Shown: positions 7,634 through 16,509 of the stretch, in pieces
Layout of the letters: each line of letters opens with the position of its first letter
How positions within the stretch are numbered: the stretch's first letter is position 1
Assembly: GCA_017470145.1 (NCBI GenBank)
Contig: JAFUFB010000012.1
Location: 1 to 46,535 of the forward strand
Direction: 5' to 3'
Source of the DNA: Clostridia bacterium
GTDB taxonomy: Bacteria > Bacillota > Clostridia > Christensenellales > Aristaeellaceae
DNA length: 46,535 nt
Notes under the pieces: model-generated
What the model saw: only the letters and a program-made list of their open reading frames with translations
What the model was told of the DNA's origin: nothing
Database searches by the model: none
Program-made: the position numbers and the translations under genes

Positions 7634-9082
7634 TTACCTTTCTTTTTCAAACAAATCGTCCAGCACAACCTGCCCCTGAATTTGGTTGCTGTACTTGTTC
7701 TGTTTCACCCCATAGGTTGTGATCACAACCAGCTGAAGGGATTTTGTCGTCCCTGTAGCTTTTCTGAAGGCTTCCACCTTGTTTCGAAGAACTAAATCGT
7801 AAGCCTTGTCAATTTCATATACGTTCTGAGAATATTTTGCCTCGCAAAGAGAGATCACATGATCTCTGCGGTCCAGAACCATATCAATCTGTGCGCCAGT
7901 CTCCTCTTCCCTATCCTCCTCCGCTTTGATGCGCCATGTGGAGGCCTCCGTAAGAACGCCTGAGATTCCGAGGCGTTGCTTGATTTGCGGTAGATGATCC
8001 CGGCATAGCTGTTCAAATATGAGTCCTGCCCATGCTACTCTCGAAGGATTATCATAGGTATGCGTCCAATATGATTCATCCACGCCATAATGGTCTTTTG
8101 CGAAGCGAAAATAAAACATCGTGAAATAATCACTCAGTTGATATCTTGTCTCTTTTTTCTTCTGACGATAATAGGAGATCGCATGAATGAAGCCTGCGTC
8201 TGTCATTCTCTTCAGCCTTTGGGAGAATTCCCCGTTATAGGACATCCCAGCCTGCTGGGCCAGCTCCTTCTTCGTCATGCCGTATCGCTTTTGGCTCAGA
8301 ATCTCCGCAATCTTTATGTACTGTTCGCTATGCTTGAACAGCGTTCTGAAAAGATTGTCAAATTCATCCCCCAGTTCAGCCCCTTTGCTGAAGAACAACC
8401 TGTCAATATTGGCGCTCAGTGACAGCTCTTCATCCAGAAAGCCTAAATAGTATGGAATCCCGCCCATGATCATATAACACTGAGCGATATCATATCTGGA
8501 CCAGTCTATTCCTAAAGATCGAAGGAAAACCTCTGTTTCCCCAAGAGTGAACGGTTCAAGATGCAAACTACAGGTTTTCCTGCTGAACAATCCGCCCTTG
8601 TTGCGGTCGATATTCTCAACCATCCAGGATGTCGCTGATCCACAGACGATAAACACCAGATGATCACAGGAATTGCCAAAGGAATTCCAAAAGTATTCAA
8701 AGGATGGAAGAAAATCAGATCCATTTGTATCCATCCATGGCATTTCATCAAAGAAAACCACATGCTTTTCATCTGCGGGAAGGCCAGAGAGGTAGGTTTG
8801 CAGGTGTTCAAAAGCTTCCTTCCAGTTTCTGGGAACTGAAGTGGCCACTTTGGAGCGGCGGTTCAGCTCCAAAGTAAAATTCTCTAACTGGCTTTCTTTT
8901 GTCGCGTTGTATGATCCAGTTAATTTGAAGTCAAAACGCTTTTCAAAAAATTCGTTAATCAGAAAGGTTTTGCCAACTCTGCGTCTGCCGTACACAACAA
9001 CCAGCTGGGCCTCCGTCTTTCGGAGACAGCGCCTCAGCTTTCTGCACTCCTCTTCTCTGCCGAAAAGCTTCGTTTCTTTCAT
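7634..9082 (-). CDS. ATPase C: ATPase_2-type protein with DUF234
   Basis: This 482-residue paralog opens with LFGREEE. Walker A is GRRRVGKT near residues 32-39 and the Walker B region is VVFFDEMPWMDT near 108-119. A winged-helix region (MTKKELAQQAGMSYNG) and the DUF234 segment YQLSDYFTMFYFRF follow. The C-terminal nuclease-like core looks intact, with AQIDMVLDRRDHVISL followed by CEAKY (Asp...ExK). AAGGAGG precedes the ATG. It resembles ATPase D (38640-40076) most closely; both have a PWMDT/SWMDT box after Walker B. It is AT-rich and monocistronic. The promoter lies inside a 15-bp inverted repeat. Function is unknown. Confidence 0.86.
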   Translation of the reverse strand: MKETKLFGREEECRKLRRCLRKTEAQLVVVYGRRRVGKTFLINEFFEKRFDFKLTGSYNATKESQLENFTLELNRRSKVATSVPRNWKEAFEHLQTYLSGLPADEKHVVFFDEMPWMDTNGSDFLPSFEYFWNSFGNSCDHLVFIVCGSATSWMVENIDRNKGGLFSRKTCSLHLEPFTLGETEVFLRSLGIDWSRYDIAQCYMIMGGIPYYLGFLDEELSLSANIDRLFFSKGAELGDEFDNLFRTLFKHSEQYIKIAEILSQKRYGMTKKELAQQAGMSYNGEFSQRLKRMTDAGFIHAISYYRQKKKETRYQLSDYFTMFYFRFAKDHYGVDESYWTHTYDNPSRVAWAGLIFEQLCRDHLPQIKQRLGISGVLTEASTWRIKAEEDREEETGAQIDMVLDRRDHVISLCEAKYSQNVYEIDKAYDLVLRNKVEAFRKATGTTKSLQLVVITTYGVKQNKYSNQIQGQVVLDDLFEKER

Positions 9083-9107
9083 CTAAGCAGCCCCTCCTTA
9101 TACGGAG

Positions 9108-9136
9108 ATATTAACATAGATAATGACGATTTTCAA
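9108..9136 (-). promoter_or_regulatory. Promoter of ATPase C
   Basis: On the minus strand TTGAAA (9131-9136), 17 bp and TAATAT (9108-9113). One operator arm (9115-9129) fills the spacer and the other (9144-9158) lies just upstream of the -35 box. Confidence 0.8.
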
Positions 9137-9204
9137 GAGATTTTCGTCATTATCTATGGTTTTTCATAATAAAATGACGAAAATGAGAACATTTCCGTCA
9201 TTTT
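9115..9204. promoter_or_regulatory. Two inverted repeats with a TGACGA core around the ATPase C promoter
   Basis: The first inverted repeat has perfect 15-bp arms, CATAGATAATGACGA (9115-9129) and its complement (9144-9158). The second has arms 9171-9185 and 9190-9204 with one mismatch and the core AAAATGACG. All four arms share ATGACG. One repeat embraces the -35 box and the other lies just behind it, so bound protein would block the promoter. Confidence 0.8.
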
Positions 9205-9272
9205 GTCTATTGTGTGCTGATTTTCTTTTATGTCACTACGGACAGCTGTTTGCCGTGGATGCGTTTCCTTGC

Positions 9273-11072
9273 TTACGCCGCGGTTTCCTGGGTCTGGGCG
9301 GTGTACAGCTGATAATACAGCCCCTTCTTCGCCATCAGCTCCTCGTGGCTGCCCATCTCCGCGATGCCCTTGTTGCTGATATACAGAATGCGGTCGCAGT
9401 TCTTGATGGTGCTCAGCCGATGGGCGACGATGAAGCTGGTCCGATCCTTCAGCATCTCCTGGATGCCCTCCTGCAGCAGGCGCTCCGTCTGGGTGTCGAT
9501 GGAGGAGGTGGCCTCGTCCAGAATCAGAATGGCGGGATTGCTCAGCAGGGTCCGGGCGAAGGCCACCAGCTGCCGCTCTCCCTGGGAAAGGTTCCCTCCC
9601 CGCTCCTTGATCTCCGTTTGATAGCCATCGCTCATCTTGCGAATGAACTCATCCGCCCGGACCCGCTTGGCCGCCTCCCGTACCTCCTCGTCGGTGGCGT
9701 CCAGCCGGCCATAGCGGATGTTATCCATCAGCGTGCCGGAGAAGATGAAGCTATCCTGCATCATGATGCCCAGCTGGGAGCGGAGGCTGTGGAGCGTCAC
9801 CTGGCTGATATCCTGGGCGCTGCCATCCTGGCCATGCAGCAGAATGCGCCCGCCGTTCAGATTATAGAACCGGCACAGCAGATTGATGATGGTGCTCTTG
9901 CCAGCGCCAGTAGGGCCCACCAGGGCGATGCTTTCCCCGGCCTTTACGTGCAGATTCAGATTCTCCAGCACGTTCACGCCTTCCTCATACCCGAAGGTGA
10001 CGTTTTCAAAATCCACCTCGCCGGAAATATCGGTCAGGGGCTTCGCTCCCGGCGCGTCATCCACCACCACGGGCTCATCCATGGTTTCAAAGATGCGCTC
10101 CAGATAGGCGATGTTATTCACAAAGGAGTTATAGATATTGGCCAGGTTGGTGATGGGCTGCCAGAAGCGGCTGACATACTGCCCCATGGCCAGGATGACG
10201 CCGAAGGAAACCATCTCGCCCCCGCCCATCCAATAGACGCCGGCGATATACAGGAAGGTGGTCACGATCTGGGTCATGGTTTCGGAGCTGAGCCATACGG
10301 TGTTGCTGATGTACACCGCCTTCAGCCAGGCTTGACGGCAAGCGGAGGCCAGGCGGCGCATGATGCCAATGTTGACCTCCTGCCGGTCGAAGAGCTGGCT
10401 GACCCGCACCCCGTCGATGGATTCCGCCAGATAGGCGTTATAATTGCTGTTCTTGTTGCTCTGGGCCTGCCAGGCTCGGCGCTGCCGGGGCTTGATCAGC
10501 AGGATGATGGCAATAAAGAAGGGCAGCCCCGCCACGATCACCGTCGCCAGGGTGGCGTTGGTGGAATACATGAAGATGACAATGAAAATCAGGTTAATGA
10601 TTTCCAGAATCATATTGATGATGCCGTTGGAGAGGATATCCGACACGGAGTTCACATAGTTAATGACCCGGACCAGAATCTTTCCCGCGGGGCGGCTGTC
10701 ATAATAGCTGAAGGGCAGCTGCTGCAGATGGGCGAAAAGATCCGCCCGGATGTCATAGATAATCTGCTGACTCACATGGGCCATCATGCGGGAGCGAATG
10801 GTGGTAAAAACGATGCTGAGGGAAATCAGCCCCACAAACACCAGCGCCATCCGGCCAATCTCCCCGCTGTTGCCGCTGGGTACGGCCACGTCCAGCACCC
10901 ATTCCGTGATCTTCGGAATATACAGCGTGGCCACGCTGGCCAGGGCGCTGAGCAGCAGAGCTGCGATCATCTTCCATTTATGCCGGGCGATGTACTTCCC
11001 CGCCCGCATCAGATGCTTCCATTGGAAAGGGGATTCCAGCCGCTCGTCCACATCGAATTTATTCCGCGCCAT
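9273..11072 (-). CDS. ABC exporter subunit (consensus ATPase site half), permease-ATPase fusion
   Basis: This 599-residue half-transporter has an N-terminal six-helix exporter domain and a C-terminal nucleotide-binding domain. It carries Walker A GPTGAGKST, Walker B ILILDEATSS with the catalytic Glu, and the H-loop IVAHRLST. The signature motif is degenerate (LSQGE instead of LSGGQ). It should pair with the adjacent 580-residue subunit as an asymmetric heterodimer of the TM287/288 or BmrCD kind. GGAGG before the ATG at 11072 fixes the start, one base after the partner's stop codon. It probably exports drugs, lipids or peptides; the substrate is unknown. Confidence 0.93.
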   Translation of the reverse strand: MARNKFDVDERLESPFQWKHLMRAGKYIARHKWKMIAALLLSALASVATLYIPKITEWVLDVAVPSGNSGEIGRMALVFVGLISLSIVFTTIRSRMMAHVSQQIIYDIRADLFAHLQQLPFSYYDSRPAGKILVRVINYVNSVSDILSNGIINMILEIINLIFIVIFMYSTNATLATVIVAGLPFFIAIILLIKPRQRRAWQAQSNKNSNYNAYLAESIDGVRVSQLFDRQEVNIGIMRRLASACRQAWLKAVYISNTVWLSSETMTQIVTTFLYIAGVYWMGGGEMVSFGVILAMGQYVSRFWQPITNLANIYNSFVNNIAYLERIFETMDEPVVVDDAPGAKPLTDISGEVDFENVTFGYEEGVNVLENLNLHVKAGESIALVGPTGAGKSTIINLLCRFYNLNGGRILLHGQDGSAQDISQVTLHSLRSQLGIMMQDSFIFSGTLMDNIRYGRLDATDEEVREAAKRVRADEFIRKMSDGYQTEIKERGGNLSQGERQLVAFARTLLSNPAILILDEATSSIDTQTERLLQEGIQEMLKDRTSFIVAHRLSTIKNCDRILYISNKGIAEMGSHEELMAKKGLYYQLYTAQTQETAA

Positions 11073-11073
11073 G

Positions 11074-12816
11074 TTACACCGCCTCCTTTCCAGAGATACC
11101 ATATTGCAGGCAGCAGGTTTCCCAGTAATATCCCCGTCGGGCCATCAGCTGCGCGTGAGTTCCCATCTCGGCGATTTTCCCCTCCCGCAGCACCAGGATC
11201 AGATCCGCGTCCCGCATGGAGGAGATGCGCTGGGCAATGATAAACTTGGTGCAGGGGAAGGGCAGGTTCCGCAGCTGCTCCTGAATATACTGCTCCGTTT
11301 CGCTGTCCACTGCGGAGGTGGTGTCGTCCATGATCAGGATGCTGGGCCGCACCGCCAGGGCCCGAGCCAGGGCGATGCGCTGACGCTGGCCGCCAGAGAG
11401 GCCCACGCCCCGCTCGCCGATGATGGTATCATACCCCTCGGGCAGATGGTCGATAAACTCCCCGGCGGCGGCTCGATGGGCGAAATCCCGCACCTCCTCC
11501 AGAGTCAGATCCTGATCCCCGAAGGCAATGTTCCCCTCCACGGTGTCGGAAAAGAGGAACACATCCTGGGTGGCGGTGCCAATGCCGCCCCGCAGCTGCT
11601 GCAGCTTCCACTGGCGAACGTCGCAGCCATCCACCAGCACTGCCCCCTCCGTCACGTCGTAGAACCGGGCCAGCAGCTGAATCAGAGAGGTTTTGCCGCT
11701 GCCGGTGGGGCCCATGACCGCCACGGTCTGCCCCGGCTGCACCGCGAAGGATACATGCTCCAGAATCTGTTTTTGATCTATCTGGAAGGACACATCCCGG
11801 AACTCGATGGCGCCCTTCATCTGGGGATGATCCTCCGCGTCGGAGGCGTCGGTAATGGCGCGATTGGCAAACTGCACCTCCATGACCTTGGCGGCAGAGG
11901 TAGAGAATCTTTGCAGGTCATTAATCAGGTTGCCCAGCTCCCGCATGGGGTTGGACAAGGCCCAGCTGAGTCCGGTAAAGACCGCCATCTGGCCGGGGGT
12001 CATCTCCCCCCGGATGATGAACAATCCCCCCACGAACACCGTAACCAGCATCATGCCATTGGCCAGCAGCTCAATGATGGGAAAGAAGGAAAGCCACAGC
12101 TTGTTGATGCGCAGCTGGCTGTCCATAAAGGCCCGGTTCTTCTCGTCGAACCGTTCCTTCTCGTATTCCTCCCGGGCAAAGGCCTTCACCACCCGGTTGC
12201 CCGCGATGTTCTCCTGGGCCGCGGCGTTCATATCCGACAGCTTATCCCGCATGAGCACAAACCGGGGGCGCACATGCTTGGAGAAGAACTTGGTCACCAG
12301 CAGCAGCGCCGGGGTAATGGCGATCAGCAGCAGTGTCAGCTTCCAATTCACCAGGAAGAGGTAAATCCCCGCGAAAAGGAAGGTGCAAATGGCGTCGATG
12401 ATTCGGTAATCAATATAGCTCAGAAAATGCCGACACCAGTCCAGATCCGCGCTCATCCGGGTCATCAAATCCCCGGCCCGGTGCTGATCGTAGTACCGCA
12501 TGTCGTTATACTGCATCTTTTCGAACAGGCGACTGCGGAGATTATAAATCACATTCTGGGAATCCTTCTCCAGAAAGATGACCATCAGATAGCGCAGGCC
12601 TTCCCGCCCCAGCTTGACCACCAGCATCAGCATCAGGATGCCCATCAGCGGATCCGGATTCTGGGCCACGATGACCTCGTCGATCAGCCGCTGGCTGAGG
12701 GCGGGATTCACCACCAGCAGCAGGCAGGTAAACACGCTGATGGCCAGGGCGATGATATGGCGGCGACGATAGGGAGCGTCCATGTTTTCCCACAGCCACT
12801 TGATCTGGTACAGCAT
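11074..12816 (-). CDS. ABC exporter subunit (degenerate ATPase site half), permease-ATPase fusion
   Basis: This 580-residue half-transporter is the first gene of the pair. The nucleotide-binding domain has Walker A GPTGSGKTS and an intact LSGGQRQR signature. The catalytic Glu after Walker B is Asp (ILIMDDTTS) and the H-loop His is Gln (IIAQRISS). Its own ATP site is therefore non-catalytic and it lends its good signature to the partner's site, as established for heterodimeric exporters. The GGAGGAGGAAAAG site before 12816 fixes the start; the in-frame upstream extension overlaps the promoter and is not coding. Confidence 0.93.
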   Translation of the reverse strand: MLYQIKWLWENMDAPYRRRHIIALAISVFTCLLLVVNPALSQRLIDEVIVAQNPDPLMGILMLMLVVKLGREGLRYLMVIFLEKDSQNVIYNLRSRLFEKMQYNDMRYYDQHRAGDLMTRMSADLDWCRHFLSYIDYRIIDAICTFLFAGIYLFLVNWKLTLLLIAITPALLLVTKFFSKHVRPRFVLMRDKLSDMNAAAQENIAGNRVVKAFAREEYEKERFDEKNRAFMDSQLRINKLWLSFFPIIELLANGMMLVTVFVGGLFIIRGEMTPGQMAVFTGLSWALSNPMRELGNLINDLQRFSTSAAKVMEVQFANRAITDASDAEDHPQMKGAIEFRDVSFQIDQKQILEHVSFAVQPGQTVAVMGPTGSGKTSLIQLLARFYDVTEGAVLVDGCDVRQWKLQQLRGGIGTATQDVFLFSDTVEGNIAFGDQDLTLEEVRDFAHRAAAGEFIDHLPEGYDTIIGERGVGLSGGQRQRIALARALAVRPSILIMDDTTSAVDSETEQYIQEQLRNLPFPCTKFIIAQRISSMRDADLILVLREGKIAEMGTHAQLMARRGYYWETCCLQYGISGKEAV

Positions 12817-12919
12817 AAAAGCTTTTCCTCCTCCGCGCAGGCGCGGCCTCCAAAGGGCGGAGCGGTCTCCGCCTCCGGGATAAATCGGACACGCGAGAGG
12901 TGTTCCTCCGCGCGTATCG
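12817..12919 (-). promoter_or_regulatory. Structured leader of the ABC exporter operon
   Basis: The untranslated leader of about 100 nt is GC-rich and can form hairpins, for example GGCGGA with TCCGCC near 12850-12870. It may affect expression, but I recognise no riboswitch class. Confidence 0.35.
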
Positions 12920-12925
12920 CACGAC

Positions 12926-12953
12926 ATCATACCAGATCCCTGCTCAAAGTCAA
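12926..12953 (-). promoter_or_regulatory. Promoter of the ABC exporter operon
   Basis: On the minus strand TTGACT (12948-12953), a 16-bp spacer and TATGAT (12926-12931). Confidence 0.72.
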
Positions 12954-13004
12954 TCGTTTTTTTACAGAATGTTTGACAAAATATAGTCAATGAAATCGAG
13001 CATG

Positions 13005-13028
13005 AAAAAGCCCGCCCTCAGGCGGGTC
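13005..13028 (-). terminator. Rho-independent terminator after prs
   Basis: On the minus strand ACCCGCC and GGCGGGC pair around a four-base loop and are followed by five Ts. It lies 20 bp beyond the prs stop codon. Confidence 0.88.
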
Positions 13029-13048
13029 GAAATGGTTATTTTATTAGG

Positions 13049-14266
13049 TTACACCAGGCGGATGCCGGCCTCCTGCTGCTCCCGTTCGTAGCGCTTCAGC
13101 AGGCCATGGATCCGATCATAGGGGTTCAGCAGCTTGGACAGGCTGCGATCATGGTTCAGGGTGGCGATGATGAAGGAAATGTACTTGCTCATGTCCGCTT
13201 CGATGAACCATTCCCGCTCCGCCACCTCCGGCCGGCGATAGGTCAGGTTAGTGGAGATGACCCGGTCGATAATTCCTTCCTTATAGGCCTTGTCGTATTC
13301 CTCCAGCCCGTTGGTAAACAGGGCAAAGGTGGCCGCTGCGAAGATGCGGTTGGCCTTCCGCTTTTTCAATTCCTTGGCCAGCTCGATGACGCTTTCGCCG
13401 CTGGAGATGATATCGTCCGCCACGAAAACGTCCTTCCCCTCCACCGTGTTTCCCATATATTCATGGGCGACAATGGGGTTGCGGCCATTGACGATGCGGG
13501 TATAATCCCGCCGCTTGTAGAACATGCCCATATCCAGCCCCAGCACGGAGGCGTAGAAGATGTTCCGGTCGATGGCGCCTTCGTCAGGGGAGACGATCAT
13601 CAGATGATCCTTATCGATCCGCAGATGCTTTTCCCGCTTCAGCAGGGCTTTAAACACCTGATAGCTGGGCATGAAGCTTTCAAAGCCCAGGGTAGGAATG
13701 GCGTTCTGCACCCGGGGATCGTGGGCGTCGAAGGTAATGATATTGCTGACGCCCATGCGCTCCAGATCCTGCAGCATCATGGCGCAGTCCAGGCTCTCCC
13801 GGCTGGCCCGGCGGTGCTGCCGGCCCTCGTAGAGCATGGGCATAATGACGGAAATCCGCTTGGCCTTGCCATTGGTGGCGGCAATGATCCGCTTCAGGTT
13901 GGCGAAATGATCATCCGGGCTCAGGGGCACGTCCATTCCGTACATCTTATAGGTTTCGTTATAGGCGCCGGGATCGATCAGGATGAACAGATCGTATCCA
14001 CGGATGCTTTCTTTAATGAGGCCCTTGCCTTCCCCATTGCCAAAGCGGGGGCAGCTGACCTTGATCAGAAAATCCTCCCGCTCGAAGCCGGGGGTGGTCC
14101 GCATATCGCCTTCCTGGCCTTCATCGGCGTGATCCCGCCATTTCTTCAGCCAGCTGTTCACTTTTTCACCCATGGCTTCCGTGCCAGGCATCGCGATGAG
14201 CCCCAGAGGGCCTACAGGATAGGTCAGAAAGGATTCGGTGTTCCAGGCGCTAACGAAATCCGTCAT
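13049..14266 (-). CDS. prs: Ribose-phosphate pyrophosphokinase (long clostridial form)
   Basis: This 405-residue protein makes PRPP from ribose 5-phosphate and ATP for nucleotide, His and Trp synthesis. MPMLYEGRQHRRASRE near 140-155 corresponds to the substrate and ATP-binding region of Prs, and VFVADDIISSGES near 276-288 is the PRPP-binding loop. It is longer than the usual form of about 315 residues, with an N-terminal extension, as in some Clostridia. The PRPP loop lacks the usual DTAGT wording, so a divergent Prs-like enzyme is possible. TTGGAGGGA precedes the ATG. It is transcribed alone, divergently from the HtrA gene. Confidence 0.85.
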   Translation of the reverse strand: MTDFVSAWNTESFLTYPVGPLGLIAMPGTEAMGEKVNSWLKKWRDHADEGQEGDMRTTPGFEREDFLIKVSCPRFGNGEGKGLIKESIRGYDLFILIDPGAYNETYKMYGMDVPLSPDDHFANLKRIIAATNGKAKRISVIMPMLYEGRQHRRASRESLDCAMMLQDLERMGVSNIITFDAHDPRVQNAIPTLGFESFMPSYQVFKALLKREKHLRIDKDHLMIVSPDEGAIDRNIFYASVLGLDMGMFYKRRDYTRIVNGRNPIVAHEYMGNTVEGKDVFVADDIISSGESVIELAKELKKRKANRIFAAATFALFTNGLEEYDKAYKEGIIDRVISTNLTYRRPEVAEREWFIEADMSKYISFIIATLNHDRSLSKLLNPYDRIHGLLKRYEREQQEAGIRLV

Positions 14267-14308
14267 GATAGTCCCTCCAAGAAGTCCTCATAATGGGGAA
14301 ACACAGGT

Positions 14309-14337
14309 ATTATAGCGAAATTTTTTTCGATTGAGAA
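14309..14337 (-). promoter_or_regulatory. Probable promoter of prs
   Basis: On the minus strand a perfect TATAAT (14309-14314) lies 17 bp from a weak TTCTCA (14332-14337), about 45 nt before the start codon. Confidence 0.6.
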
Positions 14338-14495
14338 GGGGAAATTTTCGTTTTTCCGAACAAATTCGGGCTTTCAGAAAAATTGGTTTGTTTTTCACCT
14401 TTATCCCACATGAAAAAACGTTAACATTCCGTTCATACTCTGGACAAAAATGCGTCTTATACTGTCCTCGAAATCCAGAAAGGAGGATTTTGAAG

Positions 14496-15839
14496 ATGAT
14501 GAAGAAGATTTTGAACAAGAAGACTTTGGGATATATCTCCCTGGCAGTGGCCTGCCTGATGATTGGCTCCGGCGTTCTGGCCAGCCAGCCGGCCCAGGCG
14601 GCAAATTCCGTGATGACCAGCTCCTCCAGCTCCCCCTTCGTGGAGCCTATCGCCAAGGTGAAGGACAGCGTTGTGGGCGTAAACAACTACCAGCTGGTTT
14701 CCACCAACTATAACAACTACGGCAACGGCTATGGCAACTACTTCCCCTGGGGCGATTTCTTCGGCTTCGGCGGCGGCTACGGCAACGGCTATGGCAATGG
14801 ATACGGCAATGGCAACGGCAACCAGGATTCCAACCGGGAAGTGAAATACGGCAGCGGCTCCGGCGTAGTCATCGCCAAGGAATATGTCATGACCAACTAC
14901 CACGTGGTGGAGGACGCCAGCAGCCTGGAAATCGCCATCACCAAGGACGGCGTGGAGGATGCGGAGCTGTATAAGGCGACCGTCGCCGCCGAGGACGCGG
15001 ATCTGGACGTGGCCGTGCTGTACGTGCCCGGCCTGGATCTGGAGCCCGTGGAGCTGGGCGACAGCGACGCCCTGCAGGTGGGCGATCTGGTGTTCAACAT
15101 CGGCAACCCCATCGGCTTTAACGGCACCGTCACCGCCGGCATTATCTCCGGCCTGAACCGGGAAATCAGCACCGGCACCAGCACCGACCGCTATGGCCGC
15201 ACCACCAGCGTGGTCAACACCATGATCCAGACCGACGCAGCCATCAACAGCGGCAACAGCGGCGGTGGCATGTTCAACCTGGACGGCCAGCTGATCGGTA
15301 TTCCCACCCTGAAGTACACCGGCAGCCGGTATTCCTCCAGCGCCACCGTAGAATCCATCGGCATGTGCATCCCGGTGAATGACGCCAAGACCGTCATCGA
15401 AAAAGCCCTGGCCGCGGATGTTTCCGCCTTCAACGGTGCCAACAGCGCTTCCGCTGGAGCCCAGTCCCAGAATGGAAACGTGCAGAACAACCTGAACGGC
15501 AAGCCCCGCATGGGCGTCACCATTACTACCCTCACCGGCTCCGCCGTCCAGAACGGCGCGCTGCCCCGGGGCGCCTATGTGATTGAAGTGGAAGCCGGCA
15601 GCCCCGCGGAAGCGGCGGGTGTCCAGCAGTTTGACATCATCGTGGAAGCCAACGGCACCGTCATTTCCTCCACCACCGACCTGACCGGCGTCATCAGCGC
15701 CCTGAAGGAAGGGGACGAGGTGGCCCTGAAGGTCTTCCGCACGGGCGTGGATCTGTCTAACGCTGCCGAGATTCCCGAGGATGGGGAATATGTGGATCTG
15801 ACCCTGACCCTGGCGATCGTGGACGCGATTGCGCAGTAA
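14496..15839 (+). CDS. S1C serine protease, HtrA/DegP-like, with PDZ domain
   Basis: This 447-residue exported protease should act in envelope protein quality control. An N-terminal signal segment (residues 1-36, ending AQAA) may be cleaved or serve as an anchor. Residues 64-112 are an unusual Asn/Gly/Tyr-rich linker with repeated GYGN units. The trypsin-like domain carries the triad His136 (NYHVV), Asp171 (DLDVAVL) and Ser255 (GNSGGG). A single PDZ domain occupies about 340-435. AGGAGG nine bases before the first of two ATGs fixes the start. It is monocistronic, closed by a run of hairpins and a strong terminator. Confidence 0.93.
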   Translation: MMKKILNKKTLGYISLAVACLMIGSGVLASQPAQAANSVMTSSSSSPFVEPIAKVKDSVVGVNNYQLVSTNYNNYGNGYGNYFPWGDFFGFGGGYGNGYGNGYGNGNGNQDSNREVKYGSGSGVVIAKEYVMTNYHVVEDASSLEIAITKDGVEDAELYKATVAAEDADLDVAVLYVPGLDLEPVELGDSDALQVGDLVFNIGNPIGFNGTVTAGIISGLNREISTGTSTDRYGRTTSVVNTMIQTDAAINSGNSGGGMFNLDGQLIGIPTLKYTGSRYSSSATVESIGMCIPVNDAKTVIEKALAADVSAFNGANSASAGAQSQNGNVQNNLNGKPRMGVTITTLTGSAVQNGALPRGAYVIEVEAGSPAEAAGVQQFDIIVEANGTVISSTTDLTGVISALKEGDEVALKVFRTGVDLSNAAEIPEDGEYVDLTLTLAIVDAIAQ

Positions 15840-15852
15840 AATGCTTTCTTTT

Positions 15853-15945
15853 CCTCCCCCGAAGGGGGAGGAATTTATTTCTCTTTCTTTTTCCCTCCCC
15901 TCCGGGGAGGGCACTTTTATTTGCTTTTCATCCCCTCCGGGAGGA
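15853..15945 (+). terminator. Three C/G-rich hairpins after the HtrA gene
   Basis: CCTCCCCC/GGGGGAGG (15853-15871) and CCCTCCCC/GGGGAGGG (15893-15911) are each followed by T-rich DNA. A weaker CCC/GGG hairpin lies at 15931-15944. The three share a CCTCCCC-type core, so they look like repeated copies of one element. They probably act together as terminators or 3' mRNA stabilisers. Confidence 0.6.
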
Positions 15946-15961
15946 CGAAAAGCTCGTACCA

Positions 15962-15993
15962 CAAAGCCCGTCAGCTTTCGCTGACGGGCTTTG
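15962..15993. terminator. Bidirectional terminator between the HtrA and GNAT genes
   Basis: A perfect 14-bp stem, CAAAGCCCGTCAGC with its complement around TTTC, lies between two convergent genes, five bases beyond the GNAT stop codon. It can end transcripts from both sides. Confidence 0.85.
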
Positions 15994-15998
15994 TTGGA

Positions 15999-16472
15999 TC
16001 ACAATATCTTTTCCATATAAGTCTTTCGGACGCCGAAGCCCATCTTTTGATAGAACCCCAGGGCTTTCTCGTTCCCTTCCCAGACGTTCAACGTCACATC
16101 GTAGCAGCCCTGCTTCCGGGCATAGGCGGTGACGTAATCGCACAGCACCTTGCCTACGTGCTGCCCCCGGAAATGCTCGTCCACGCACAGGTCGTCGATG
16201 TACAGCGTCTTGGAATCCCGCAGGTTATTGGAGCCGGTAACGCTCTCCATCACGCAGAAGCAGTATCCCCGCACCTCTTCATCTGAATCCTCCGCCACGA
16301 ACACCGGCCGGCTGTCGTCCTGGAAAATCCCCAGCAGCTCCTCCGCCGTGTATTTCCGCGTGCCGGAGATGAACAGATCCGGCCGGATCACCGCGTGCAC
16401 CTCCAGCACCTGGCTCAGCAAATCCATCACCTTGGGGATATCCTTTTCTTCCGCCCGACGAATAATCAACAT
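15999..16472 (-). CDS. GNAT family N-acetyltransferase
   Basis: This 157-residue GNAT-fold protein transfers acetyl from acetyl-CoA to an unknown amine. It begins with IIRRAEEKDIPKV, typical of GNAT strand 1 and helix 1. IDDLCVDEHFRGQHVGKVLCDY near 95-116 contains the acetyl-CoA loop RGQHVG, and NVWEGNEKALGFYQKMGF is the C-terminal signature, given here by its key words NEKALGFYQ. The ATG at 16472 follows GGAAGGA; the in-frame extension upstream has no site. It is convergent with the HtrA gene and is probably a single-gene unit. Confidence 0.9.
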   Translation of the reverse strand: MLIIRRAEEKDIPKVMDLLSQVLEVHAVIRPDLFISGTRKYTAEELLGIFQDDSRPVFVAEDSDEEVRGYCFCVMESVTGSNNLRDSKTLYIDDLCVDEHFRGQHVGKVLCDYVTAYARKQGCYDVTLNVWEGNEKALGFYQKMGFGVRKTYMEKIL

Positions 16473-16509
16473 GGTTCCTTCCTGATTCCTTTCCTCTTTC
16501 TTTCCCAAT

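Noticed and set aside
9123-12993. Very long plus-strand frames opposite the two ABC exporter genes
   Set aside because: They are antisense shadows of GC-rich coding DNA; the minus-strand frames have full ABC motifs, ribosome-binding sites and a promoter.
14457-15962. A minus-strand frame of about 500 codons opposite the HtrA gene
   Set aside because: It is the antisense of a clear protease with full catalytic triad and signal peptide.
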